Shown in pieces: positions 24,119 to 32,873 of a DNA stretch of 64,000 bases. Source of the DNA: CADEDH01 sp965262175 (lineage in GTDB: Bacteria; Actinomycetota; Acidimicrobiia; Acidimicrobiales; SZUA-35). A model generated the notes under the pieces. That model was not told the DNA's origin and ran no database searches. It saw nothing but the letters and a program-made list of their open reading frames with translations. A program made the translations under genes and the position numbers. Each line of letters starts with the position of its first letter. The first letter of the stretch is position 1. The DNA is taken from contig CBDHES010000016.1 in assembly GCA_965262175.1 (NCBI GenBank), positions 1 through 64,000 of the forward strand, in the 5' to 3' direction.

Positions 24119-25858
24119 TCAACCGCCGTCGAGGTCGATGCCGTAGTCCCTGATCCGCCGGAACAGGGTGGCCCGGGAAATCCCGAGCCGCTCGGCCGCC
24201 TCCGCCCGAGTGGTGGTTGCGGCGATGGCGGCCACGATGGCGTCGGCTTCCTGCTGCTGTAAGCCGTGCAACGGCGTGCGGTTCGGAACTCGACGCAGAT
24301 GACGGGGGAGATGCTCAACGGCCAGCGGCTGGGTGCGCGCCCTGGCGTGGGCCGAGCGAAGCACCTGGCGAAGCTCCGTGGCGTTTCCCGGCCATGGCTG
24401 GCGATGCAGCACGTGCAACACCGGCTCATCCGGGGTCCCCCGGCCGAGCTGGGCCGCGAATCGAGTGGCGAGCGGGGCGATGTCGCCCCGGCGGCTCCGC
24501 AGCGGCGGCGTCTCGATCTGGATCACGTTGAGTTGGTCGAGCAGGGCGGCCCGTCCCGGATCGGTCGAGGCTGTGACCTGTGAGGTGGCGATCACGCGTG
24601 CGCCATCCGGATCGGCCAGCAACGTGCCGAGAGCAGCGGCCACGTCGCCCGGGAGCTGATCGACGCGCGGGAGTATCACAACGGGCTCGGACCGCAGGGC
24701 GGTACGTACCCGCAGCAGCCACTCACGCTCACCTTCGATGAGAAGTGCGGCGCTGTCGAAGATCGGGACCGTCCGAGCGGTCATGAGCCCGGCGAGCGCA
24801 ATCGCCACCGAACGCCTCCCCGTACCCCGCTCGCCGACGATGAGGATCGGCTCGGCGAGGGGTGCCGCCACGAAGGCATCGCGCACCACGGTGCGCCACT
24901 GATCGCTTGTGCCAACGAGCGTGCCGAGCCCATGACCGGGTCCAACCGTCCGACCACCGCCGCCGGCCGACGGTGCGACGACGATCTCCACCGCCGCGCC
25001 GTCGATCGCCCCACCCCGGACCAGGGGCTGGCAGCGAAGGAGAAGAGGCGTTCCGGACGGCCGCTGGAACTCGGCATCGAACGAGCGACCGCGATGGACC
25101 TCGCCCTGAATCGTCGTCCACAACTCGGCGTGGTCAACACCACTCAGCAGCCGCTGGGCCGCCGGTGTCGCAATGAGCGCGTCCTTTCCGATGGTGGCAA
25201 CGGCGGTGTGGGCGTGTCGCCGCCGGACGAGGAACTGCTCCAGCAGGAACCGTTCCTCGGGCGTCGCCATCTCCAGGAGCAGTTCGCTGATGCGGGCCGA
25301 CAGCTCGATGGCCGTCGGCAGCAGGAGGGGGGTCGTGTCCTCGACCGGGCACAACACACCGACCGTTCCCTCAACCTTGTGGCTTATCGGGTGAATGATC
25401 GGCGCATTCGCACACGTGAACGAGGCGAAGCAATCGAGGAAGTGCTCGGACCCCACCACCATCGCCGGTCGCTTCGTCTCGAGCGACGTGCCGACGCCGT
25501 TCGTTCCAACGTCGGCTTCGGCAAGCGAGTAGCCGACGTCGAGACTCCGCTCATCCATCACCGCCAACGTGGCGCCAGTAGCGGCGTCACGCTTTGTGAG
25601 ACGTCCGGCGCGATCGGCGAGGACGACTCCGAACGAGCTGTCGGTCAGCCGTTCGAGGAGCCGCGCGAGCACCGGCGAGCTGAGCCGTCGGAGCGCATCG
25701 GCCGCAGGGCCGGGGGAGCCCACATCGGGGATATCGGTGGTGGTCGGGTCGATCCCGTAGTCGACCGAACGACGCTGCGCCGCGCCGATGTTCGCAGCCC
25801 CGGGCGTTTGCTTGCCGGGCGCGAGAGCCATGACGTCGCTCGTCCCCCTTCGAGTCAT
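24119..25858 (-). CDS. acoR: AcoR-type Fis-family regulator
   Basis: The 579-residue protein has a GAF-like sensory domain (about 70-230; VGTNGVGTSLETKRPAMVVG, HPISHKVEGTVGVLCPV). A degenerate AAA+ domain follows (P-loop-like VGERGTGRRS, about residue 345), and the C-terminus is a Fis HTH (RAEAAERLGISRATLFRRIR). The GAFTGA loop that contacts sigma-54 is absent, and so is a clear Walker B DE pair. It therefore probably acts with a sigma-70-type polymerase. It is divergent to the acetoin-dehydrogenase-like operon and likely senses acetoin or a related ketone. Confidence 0.85.
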   Translation of the reverse strand: MTRRGTSDVMALAPGKQTPGAANIGAAQRRSVDYGIDPTTTDIPDVGSPGPAADALRRLSSPVLARLLERLTDSSFGVVLADRAGRLTKRDAATGATLAVMDERSLDVGYSLAEADVGTNGVGTSLETKRPAMVVGSEHFLDCFASFTCANAPIIHPISHKVEGTVGVLCPVEDTTPLLLPTAIELSARISELLLEMATPEERFLLEQFLVRRRHAHTAVATIGKDALIATPAAQRLLSGVDHAELWTTIQGEVHRGRSFDAEFQRPSGTPLLLRCQPLVRGGAIDGAAVEIVVAPSAGGGGRTVGPGHGLGTLVGTSDQWRTVVRDAFVAAPLAEPILIVGERGTGRRSVAIALAGLMTARTVPIFDSAALLIEGEREWLLRVRTALRSEPVVILPRVDQLPGDVAAALGTLLADPDGARVIATSQVTASTDPGRAALLDQLNVIQIETPPLRSRRGDIAPLATRFAAQLGRGTPDEPVLHVLHRQPWPGNATELRQVLRSAHARARTQPLAVEHLPRHLRRVPNRTPLHGLQQQEADAIVAAIAATTTRAEAAERLGISRATLFRRIRDYGIDLDGG

Positions 25859-26038
25859 TCGGATCGGTGAAGAAGATCGGTGACAGAAATGGTAGCTGCC
25901 GCTGTGACAGGAGTCTCATGGGGTCTCAGATTGAGATCCCATCGGCGGCCTGCGCTGGTTCACACTCGGATCGATCACGACGCACGTCGACATCCGTTGA
26001 CCTGCGTTTGGAGCCGAGCCAGGGGAGGTGTGGTCGAG

Positions 26039-27208
26039 GTGGAGTCATCGACGACGGTTGGAATCATCGCCAACCCGGCGTCGGCTCGCGACATCCGCCG
26101 CCTCGTCGCCGACGGCGGCGCCACTACCACCCACGACAAGCTCAACCTGCTGAAGCGACTCCTCGCCGGGCTTGGTTCCGTCGGGGTCGAGCGGGTGCTG
26201 TCGATGGCCGACCGTTCCGGTATCACGGCCGGGCTTATGCGGGCGGCCGAGCGCCCGTCGGCTTCCGCCTGGCCCCGGTTGTCGTTTGTCGACCAGGTCG
26301 TCACCGGGACCGCAGACGACACTCGCGTGGCGGCCCGGGTCATGGTCGAGGCCGGCGTCGGCGCCATCGTGGTGCTCGGCGGCGACGGCACCAACCGGAT
26401 TGTGGCCGCCGAGTCCGGTCCAACCCCTCTCGTGCCAATCTCGACCGGCACCAACAACGCCTTCCCCCGGTCAACAGAGCCGACCGTCGCCGGGATCGCC
26501 GCCGGCCTCATCGCAACGTCGCCTCGGCTGCGCGAGCCCGGAACGTTCCAGGCAACCGTGCTGATGGTCGAATGCGGCGGGCGGACCGAACGGGCCCTCG
26601 TCGATGTGGCCATCGGCGGCGACGACGGGATCGGCACCGGCGCGGTGTGGGATGCGACATCGATCCGTGAGCTGTTCCTGAGCGTTGCCGAACCGGACGC
26701 CATCGGCCTGTCCGCCATCGGTGGTCATCTCCACCCGGTCTCGGTCCGGGATCCCCACGGTCTTGCCATCGGTCTCGGTGAGCCCGCCAACCGGATCATC
26801 CACCCGCCGATCGGACCCGGCCTCGTGCAGCCGGTCGGGGTCACGAGCTTGGCCCGACTGACGCCGAATCGCCCCGTCGAGGCCCGGACCCGACGAGGCG
26901 TGATCACCGTCGACGGCGAACGGCTGTTCCGATTCGGGCCGAGCGAACGGGTGCGGATCACGCTGCGGTCCGATGGCCCTGTGGTGGTCGACGTGGCCGC
27001 CACGCTCCGCATCGCCGCAACCGAGGGCGATTTGTCGACCCTCGTCGATCCTGCCCCGGCGCCCACCGGCGTCGGGGTATCCGAGACCACCACACGCCAC
27101 CACGAAAAGGGGAGTGACCGTGAACCCACCCAATCGGCTCGAGCTCTACACCGAGATGGTTCGCATCCGGCAGTACGAGACGCGCATCTTGCAGGAGTAT
27201 CACGCTGA
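26039..27208 (+). CDS. acoX: AcoX-like NAD kinase-family protein
   Basis: The roughly 389-residue protein has an NAD-kinase fold start TVGIIANPASARDIRRLVAD and the GGDGTNR nucleotide loop, followed by PISTGTNNAFP. It is the family found as AcoX at the head of acetoin dehydrogenase operons; its reaction is not established. GTG at 26039 is preferred, 10 bases after ggggagg; GTG 26030 is too close. The frame runs 89 bases into acoA, longer than usual for this operon, so a lost earlier stop is possible. Confidence 0.8.
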   Translation: MESSTTVGIIANPASARDIRRLVADGGATTTHDKLNLLKRLLAGLGSVGVERVLSMADRSGITAGLMRAAERPSASAWPRLSFVDQVVTGTADDTRVAARVMVEAGVGAIVVLGGDGTNRIVAAESGPTPLVPISTGTNNAFPRSTEPTVAGIAAGLIATSPRLREPGTFQATVLMVECGGRTERALVDVAIGGDDGIGTGAVWDATSIRELFLSVAEPDAIGLSAIGGHLHPVSVRDPHGLAIGLGEPANRIIHPPIGPGLVQPVGVTSLARLTPNRPVEARTRRGVITVDGERLFRFGPSERVRITLRSDGPVVVDVAATLRIAATEGDLSTLVDPAPAPTGVGVSETTTRHHEKGSDREPTQSARALHRDGSHPAVRDAHLAGVSR

Positions 27209-28094
27209 CAAGACCCCGGCGTGGGACATCGGCGCCGGGCTGATCCCCGGCGAGATGCACCTCTCCGCCGGCCAGGAACCGGCCGCCGTCGGTGTGTGCG
27301 CCCATCTTCGCCAGGGCGACGCCATCACCGCACCGCATCGCCCGCATCACTTCGCCCTCGCCCACGGCGTCGACATGAATGCCATGACGGCCGAGATCTA
27401 CGGCCGCACCACGGGCCTGTGCAAGGGCAAGGGCGGCCACATGCACCTGTTCGACCCGGCCAACCACTTCTCCTGCTCGGGGATCATCGCCCAGGGCTAC
27501 CCCGTGGCCTGCGGGCAGGCGCTGGCCATGAAGCGCAAAGGCACCGACCACGTGGCGGTCGCCGTCGCCGGTGAGGGCGCCGCCAACCAGGGGGCCTTCC
27601 ACGAGTCGCTCAACCTGGCGGCGCTGTGGGATCTGCCCGTCATCTTCGTCATCGAGGACAACGACTGGGCCATCTCCGTGCCCCGTGACGCGTCGACGGC
27701 CAACACCTCGAACGCCGATCGCGCCGCCGGTTACGGCATCCCCGGCGTGCGGGTGGAGAACAACGACGTCGAAGCCGTCTACGAGGCGGCGGGAGCGGCG
27801 ATCGATCGAGCCAGGGCAGGGGAGGGACCGACCCTGCTCGAGATCCACACCCTTCGACTCCTGGGACACTTCGAGGGCGACGCCCAGGCCTACCGGCCCG
27901 ATCTCGAAACGGTCGACGAACGCGACCCGATTCCCCGCTACGCCGCAGCCCTGATGGAGTCCGGCGATCTCACCGAGGCCCAGGTGGCCGAGATCGCGGC
28001 CACCGCCGACGCAGAGGTCGACGCCGCCATCCAGTTCGCCGTGAACAGCCCAATCCCCGCCCCCGAAGACGCGCTGCTGCACGTCTTCGCCTGA
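27120..28094 (+). CDS. acoA: TPP-dependent dehydrogenase E1 alpha
   Basis: The 324-residue protein matches E1 alpha of acetoin/pyruvate-type dehydrogenases: YTEMVRIRQYETRI, HLSAGQEPAAVGVC, and the thiamine diphosphate site GEGAANQGAFHESLNLAA then IEDNDWAIS. With E1 beta it decarboxylates the substrate and passes the acyl group to lipoate. GTG at 27120 lies 6 bases after a ggggag site. AcoX, the AcoR neighbour and the order acoX-acoA-acoB favour acetoin cleavage over pyruvate or branched-chain keto acids. Confidence 0.88.
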   Translation: MNPPNRLELYTEMVRIRQYETRILQEYHADKTPAWDIGAGLIPGEMHLSAGQEPAAVGVCAHLRQGDAITAPHRPHHFALAHGVDMNAMTAEIYGRTTGLCKGKGGHMHLFDPANHFSCSGIIAQGYPVACGQALAMKRKGTDHVAVAVAGEGAANQGAFHESLNLAALWDLPVIFVIEDNDWAISVPRDASTANTSNADRAAGYGIPGVRVENNDVEAVYEAAGAAIDRARAGEGPTLLEIHTLRLLGHFEGDAQAYRPDLETVDERDPIPRYAAALMESGDLTEAQVAEIAATADAEVDAAIQFAVNSPIPAPEDALLHVFA

Positions 28095-28108
28095 GGAGGA
28101 ACGACCAG

Positions 28109-29131
28109 ATGACTACGACCGAAACCCCCACCCGCCGCATCACGACGGCCAAGGCCATGGCCGAAGCGATCGGGCTTGAGATGCGGGCCGATCCCGATGT
28201 CTTCGTCATGGGCGAGGACGTCGGCGCCTACGGCGGCATCTTCGGCTCGACCACCGATCTGTTCGCCGAGTTCGGCGCCGACCGGGTGATCGATACCCCC
28301 ATCTCCGAGACCGGCTTCATCGGGGCCGGTATCGGCGCCGCAGTGGAAGGCATGCGGCCCGTCGTCGAGCTGATGTTCGTCGACTTCTACGGCGTCTGCA
28401 TGGACCAAATCAGCAACCACATGGCCAAGATCCACTACGAGTCCGGCGGCGCGGTGAAGGTGCCGATGGTGTTGATGGCGGCAACCGGCGGCGGTTACTC
28501 CGACGCCGCCCAGCATTCTCAGTGTCTGTGGGGCACCTTCGCCCACCTGCCGGGGATGAAGGTGGTCGTGCCGTCAAATCCCTATGACGCCAAGGGCTTG
28601 ATGGCCTCGGCCATCCGCGATGACAACCCGGTGATCTATCTCTTCCACAAGGGTGCGCAGGGCCTCGTGTGGATGGAGAAGAACCAGCGCTCGATCGACC
28701 ACGTGCCGGAGGAGGCCTTCACCGTGCCGATCGGGGAGGCCGCCATCGCCCGCGAGGGCACCGACGTGAGCATCGTCACGCTCTCGCTTTCGGTCCAGCA
28801 CAGCCTCGATGTGGCCGAGGAGTTGGAGGGTGAGGGGATCAGCGTCGAGGTGGTCGACCTACGCAGCCTTGTTCCCCTCGACCGTCAGGCGGTGCTCGAT
28901 TCGGTTGCCAAGACCGGGCGCCTGCTCGTTGTCGACGAGGACTACAAGAGTTTCGGGGTGAGCGGGGAGATCGCCGCCATCGTGGCCGAGACCGACCCGA
29001 CGATGCTGACCAAGCCGGTGTCCCGGCTTGCGGTGCCGGACGTGCCCATTCCCTACGCCCGTTCGCTGGAGTACGGGATCCTGCCGACCCGGGAGAAGAT
29101 CGCGGCTGCGGTGAAGGACCTGATGTCGTGA
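28109..29131 (+). CDS. acoB: TPP-dependent dehydrogenase E1 beta
   Basis: The 340-residue protein has the E1 beta transketolase-like fold: DPDVFVMGEDVGAYGGIFG, the catalytic-region VIDTPISETGFIGAGIGAA, and the C-terminal VEVVDLRSLVPLDRQAVLDS. It assembles with AcoA into the alpha2beta2 E1. A gagga site precedes the ATG. Its stop overlaps the start of the lipoyl-domain gene. Confidence 0.9.
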   Translation: MTTTETPTRRITTAKAMAEAIGLEMRADPDVFVMGEDVGAYGGIFGSTTDLFAEFGADRVIDTPISETGFIGAGIGAAVEGMRPVVELMFVDFYGVCMDQISNHMAKIHYESGGAVKVPMVLMAATGGGYSDAAQHSQCLWGTFAHLPGMKVVVPSNPYDAKGLMASAIRDDNPVIYLFHKGAQGLVWMEKNQRSIDHVPEEAFTVPIGEAAIAREGTDVSIVTLSLSVQHSLDVAEELEGEGISVEVVDLRSLVPLDRQAVLDSVAKTGRLLVVDEDYKSFGVSGEIAAIVAETDPTMLTKPVSRLAVPDVPIPYARSLEYGILPTREKIAAAVKDLMS

Positions 29132-29367
29132 TCACCGAGGTCGCCTTTCCCGTCATGTCGGAGAAGGATCCGACGGCCGAAGGTGTCGTCGGCACCTGGT
29201 TTGTGAACCACGGCGAGCAGGTACGGGAGGGTCAGATCATCGCCGAGGTCCAGGTCGACAAGGTCGACCAGGAAGTCGAGGCCCCCGTCGCCGGGACCAT
29301 GTACCAGTACGTGGCCGAGGGCGTCGGCATCGCCCAGGGCGCGCCCCTGGCCCGCATCGATTCATGA
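29128..29367 (+). CDS. Stand-alone lipoyl-domain protein
   Basis: The 79-residue protein is just one biotinyl/lipoyl domain: FPVMSEKDPTAEGVVGTWFV, the probable lipoyl-lysine in VQVDKVDQEVEAP, and the hammerhead VAGTMYQYVAEG. It overlaps the acoB stop (GTGA). It could shuttle acyl groups from E1, but no E2 catalytic domain or dihydrolipoamide dehydrogenase is encoded nearby. These must be supplied from elsewhere, or the gene is what remains of an E2. Confidence 0.82.
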   Translation: MITEVAFPVMSEKDPTAEGVVGTWFVNHGEQVREGQIIAEVQVDKVDQEVEAPVAGTMYQYVAEGVGIAQGAPLARIDS

Positions 29368-29404
29368 ACGCCGAGACCCTGTCACGCCAAGCCAAGGAGA
29401 CACC

Positions 29405-29707
29405 ATGACCTGCTACTCCGTTCTGGAGGTCACCCCGACCGACGACGCCTGGATACCGGGCTATCTCGAACCGGTGGCCGCCATCATCGCCAAACACGGC
29501 GGCACCTATTTGGCCCGCACCGCCAGCCATGAGCGGGTGGAGGGCGAAGGTCCCGAGGTGGGGTTGCGAGTGATCCTGCAGTGGCCATCCAGGGAGGCGG
29601 CGAAAGCCTTCGTCGCCGATCCCGAGTATGCCCCCCATCTCGCCGCCCGCACTGCGGGCTCGGTCAGCCACCACATTCTGATCGACGGCGTCGACGACCT
29701 CGCCTGA
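29405..29707 (+). CDS. DUF1330-family protein
   Basis: The 100-residue protein fits the DUF1330 dimeric ferredoxin-like fold: CYSVLEVTPTDDAWIPGYLE, HGGTYLARTASHERVEG and VILQWPSREAAKAFVADPEY. An aaggag site precedes the ATG. The function is unknown. Its place after the acetoin genes and before a flavin monooxygenase suggests membership of the same catabolic transcript. Confidence 0.75.
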   Translation: MTCYSVLEVTPTDDAWIPGYLEPVAAIIAKHGGTYLARTASHERVEGEGPEVGLRVILQWPSREAAKAFVADPEYAPHLAARTAGSVSHHILIDGVDDLA

Positions 29708-29738
29708 GGACAACGCACTAAGCACAAGGAGAGTTGTT

Positions 29739-30884
29739 ATGCGTTTTGGTATTTTTATGGCTCCGTTTCATCCAATGGCGGGGCAGGATCCGGTGTCGTG
29801 TATTCAGCGGGATCTGGAGACGGTGCAGTTGTTGGATCGTTTGGGGTATGACGAGGTGTGGGTGGGTGAGCATCACTCGGCGGGCACCGAGATCATTCCG
29901 GATCCGTTCATGTTTATTTGTTACGCGGCCCCGCAGACTCGTCATATCAAGTTGGGGACCGGGGTGTTGTCGTTGCCGTATCACAACCCGTTGTGGTGTG
30001 CTGATCGGGCGTTCTTTGCTGATCAGTTGACCCGGGGCCGGTTCATGTTGGGGTTGGGTCCGGGGGCGTTGCCGGGTGATGCGGCCATGATCGGGATCGC
30101 GATCGAGGACCAGCGGGCGATGCTGGAAGAAGACACCGAGGTGTTGATGCGGTTGTTGGCCGCCGAGGAGCCGGTGTCGCATTCCAATGACCGGTACACG
30201 CTGGTTGATGCGATGTCGCAGTATCGGCCGTATTCGAACTTTGATATGGCGGTGGCGGCGATCGCGTCGCCGACCGGGCCCCGGATCGCCGGCCAGCACG
30301 GGATCGGGTTGTTGTCGATCGGGGCGACGTCGGTGGATGGGTTCGACGCGTTGGCTCATCATTGGGATGTGGTGGAGTCCCGGGCCGGTGAGTACGGCAA
30401 GACCGCGTCTCGTGACGGGTGGCGCCTGGTCGGGCCGATGCATCTGGCCGAGACTCGTGAACAGGCCATCGAGGATGTGAAGTTCGGGTTGAACGACTGG
30501 TGCCACTACACCCAACACGTTTTGGCGGCCCCGCATTTTCGGGCGGCGGGTGAGACGTTCGAGGAACGAGTGGCGTGGGTCAACGAGACCGGTCTCGGGG
30601 TGATTGGTACTCCTGATGACGCGATCGAGCAGATCGAGCGGTTGGAGAAACAGTCCAACGGTGGGTTCGGGGCGTATCTGATGATGGACCACGAATGGGC
30701 CAACCCCCAGGCCCAGGCCCGCCACTACGAACTCTTCGCCCGTTATGTCAAGCCCCGGTTCCAGGGCCTGGCCAAGGGCCCTCTCCGAGCCGAACACCGC
30801 AGCATCGGCGAATGGCAAACCCTCGGCGACCGCGTCGAACGAGCCGTCCAGGCCGCCACCGACGCCCACTTCGACAACAACTAA
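29739..30884 (+). CDS. LLM-class flavin-dependent monooxygenase
   Basis: The 381-residue protein has the luciferase-like TIM-barrel signatures MRFGIFMAPFHP, GYDEVWVGEHHSAGTEI, LGTGVLSLPYHNPLWCADR and RGRFMLGLGPGALPGD. It resembles limonene-monooxygenase/alkanal-type enzymes that use reduced flavin. The substrate is unknown. Its first three quarters use TTG-Leu, GTG-Val and T-ending codons, unlike all neighbours, while the last 60 codons return to local usage. This suggests acquisition from another genome or a mosaic origin. An aaggag site precedes the ATG. Confidence 0.9.
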   Translation: MRFGIFMAPFHPMAGQDPVSCIQRDLETVQLLDRLGYDEVWVGEHHSAGTEIIPDPFMFICYAAPQTRHIKLGTGVLSLPYHNPLWCADRAFFADQLTRGRFMLGLGPGALPGDAAMIGIAIEDQRAMLEEDTEVLMRLLAAEEPVSHSNDRYTLVDAMSQYRPYSNFDMAVAAIASPTGPRIAGQHGIGLLSIGATSVDGFDALAHHWDVVESRAGEYGKTASRDGWRLVGPMHLAETREQAIEDVKFGLNDWCHYTQHVLAAPHFRAAGETFEERVAWVNETGLGVIGTPDDAIEQIERLEKQSNGGFGAYLMMDHEWANPQAQARHYELFARYVKPRFQGLAKGPLRAEHRSIGEWQTLGDRVERAVQAATDAHFDNN

Positions 30885-31222
30885 CCACAACCCCGTTTCC
30901 GGTCCCGTCGCCTTCGACGGGCCGGGAGCGGGGCCGTCCGGGCCGTCCGGAATCGGTGCCGTGGACGGCCAGCAGCCGACCACCGCACCGACGGTGATCT
31001 CGCGCTTGAGACGGTAAGTCTCCGGCATAGGTCGGTGCGGTGAGCGGTCATCTCTCCTCATCGTAGCCACCAGGCGACAGCCCAGGGGGGTAGGCGGCAG
31101 TTGCCTTGACCTGCACCGGATTGGCCCGCAGATAGGGGTTGCTCAGGTGGCGGTGGTAGCCCTGCGTGGCTACCAGCTGGGCTACGAGCTGATTCTCAGC
31201 TCAGGAACATCCGCTCTATCAG
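30885..31222. other. Gene-free region with hairpin before tRNA-Pro
   Basis: No gene is convincing in these 338 bases. A near-perfect hairpin at 30899-30925 (ccgg-cccgtcg, loop cctt, cgacgggccgg, one bulge) lies just after the monooxygenase gene and is probably its terminator. The 16-mer ctaccagctgggctac at 31170-31185 duplicates 22746-22761. Confidence 0.55.
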
Positions 31223-31297
31223 TCGGGATGGGGAGATTTGAACTCCCGACCCCCTGCTCCCAAAGCAGGTGCGCTAGCCAAACTGCGCCACATCCCG
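31223..31297 (-). tRNA. tRNA-Pro(TGG)
   Basis: On the minus strand CGGGATG (31297-31291) pairs with CATCCCG (31230-31224), with discriminator A at 31223. The anticodon loop TTTGGGA is flanked by CTGC/GCAG-type pairing, and the T arm contains GTTCAAATC. The CCA end is not encoded, unlike tRNA-Gly in this window. Confidence 0.95.
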
Positions 31298-31445
31298 TGT
31301 CGTGACCACCATACCCGGCTGGCCCGCCGCCTCGGGGGCGTCCCCGATCGATGGTCGACGCCCGTCGGCCCGGCGCCGGGGCGCCATCGGTCGCCAATCG
31401 GGGAGGGTCACCTCGGCCCTGGTCACGTGCCGTACACTGCAGAGG

Positions 31446-32873
31446 GTGAAGTCGACTGTGGAAGCCCTGGAGGGCAACAAGGTCAAGGTCGTCGTCGAGG
31501 TCGCTGAGGAGGAGTTCGAGAAAGACATCGACGCTGCCTTCAAGCGACTGGCCCGTGAGGTGCGGCTGCCCGGCTTCCGGCCCGGCAAGGCCCCCCGAAA
31601 GGTGCTCGAGGCCCGGATCGGCCAGTCGTACGCTCGCGAGGAGGCGTTCCGGGAGGCGATCCCCGAGTACTACAGCGAGGCGGTCAAGGAGCACGAGGTC
31701 GACGTCATCGCTCCCCCCGAGATCGACATCACCGACGGCCAGGAGACCGGTCCGGTGCTGTTCGACGCCGTCGTCGAGATCCGGCCCTCGATCGCGGTCG
31801 AAGGCTACGACGGGCTCGAGATCGAGATCCCCTCGGTGGGGGTCGCCGAGTCCGACGTCGACGAGGCCGTCGACCGCATGCGCTCGGGCTTTAGCGAGCT
31901 GGTAGCCGTCGAGCGTCCGGCCGCCGAGGGCGACAGCGTCCGCATCGACATCGCCACCGTCCACGAGGGCGAAGAGGTGCCGGGCCTCACCACCGTCGAC
32001 TACGTCTACCAGGTCGGGAGCGGCGCCGTCGTCGCCGAGATCGACGAGCAGCTGATCGGGGCGTCGGCCGGCGACGAGCTCGAGTTCACCGCCGACCACC
32101 CCGACGAGGACGAGCCCGAGCCCCTCGAGTTCTCGATCACCGTCCACGAGGTGTCCGAGAGCGTGCTCCCCGAGCCGACCGACGAGTGGGTCGCCCAGAA
32201 CAGCGAGTTCGAGACCCTCGCCGAGCTGCGGGCCGACCTCGAGCAGAACCTCCGCACGACCCGGATCGGTCAGGCCCAGACGGCCCGCCGAAGCGGCCTC
32301 AGCGACGCGGTGGCGGCCCTGGTCGACGACGACCTCGTCCCCCCGGCCATGATCGACCTGGAGGTCGACAACCGGGCCCAGGACATGGCCATCAGGCTCC
32401 AGGCCCAGGGCATCGAGCTCAGCACCTTCCTCCAGATCACCGGGCAGACCCAGGAAGACCTGGTGGCCCAGCTCCGGGAGGCGGCGAGTTCATCGGCCAA
32501 GATGGACCTCGCCCTCCGGGCGATCGCCGATCAGGAGGCGCTTGAGGTCACCGACGACGAGATCGACGACGAGCTGGCCAAGGTCGCCGAACAGGTCGGT
32601 CGGACCGTCGACGACCTGCGCGGCGAGTTCGCCGCCGCCGGCCGGCTTCCCGCCCTCCGTTCCGACCTCCTCAAGAGCAAGGCCCTCGACTGGGTGGGGG
32701 AGCGGGCCTCGCTCGTCGACGACGATGGCAGCCCGGTCAGCCCGGATGCGCTAGAACTATCTGAAGACGAGGACGACCCCGCCGCAGATCCACCCGCCGA
32801 CACCGACGACGGAGAGCCATCTCCCGCCCAGGCCGCCGGTGACGACGATCGACCGACAGGAGACGACGAGTGA
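31446..32873 (+). CDS. tig: Trigger factor
   Basis: The 475-residue ribosome-associated chaperone and prolyl isomerase shows the ribosome-binding tail with the signature GFRPGKAPRKVLEARIG, the PPIase middle domain (about residues 155-240) and the helical chaperone arms. A very acidic C-terminal tail of about 50 residues (DEDDPAADPPADTDDGE) is an extension. GTG at 31446 follows a ga-rich site. It is first in tig-clpP-clpX, overlapping clpP (GTGA); this order is common in bacteria. Confidence 0.95.
   Translation: MKSTVEALEGNKVKVVVEVAEEEFEKDIDAAFKRLAREVRLPGFRPGKAPRKVLEARIGQSYAREEAFREAIPEYYSEAVKEHEVDVIAPPEIDITDGQETGPVLFDAVVEIRPSIAVEGYDGLEIEIPSVGVAESDVDEAVDRMRSGFSELVAVERPAAEGDSVRIDIATVHEGEEVPGLTTVDYVYQVGSGAVVAEIDEQLIGASAGDELEFTADHPDEDEPEPLEFSITVHEVSESVLPEPTDEWVAQNSEFETLAELRADLEQNLRTTRIGQAQTARRSGLSDAVAALVDDDLVPPAMIDLEVDNRAQDMAIRLQAQGIELSTFLQITGQTQEDLVAQLREAASSSAKMDLALRAIADQEALEVTDDEIDDELAKVAEQVGRTVDDLRGEFAAAGRLPALRSDLLKSKALDWVGERASLVDDDGSPVSPDALELSEDEDDPAADPPADTDDGEPSPAQAAGDDDRPTGDDE

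Noticed and set aside
29718..31070. A 450-codon open frame antisense to the LLM monooxygenase
   Set aside because: It is the mirror of a well-conserved enzyme gene, has low-complexity composition and no recognisable domain; high GC keeps antisense frames open.
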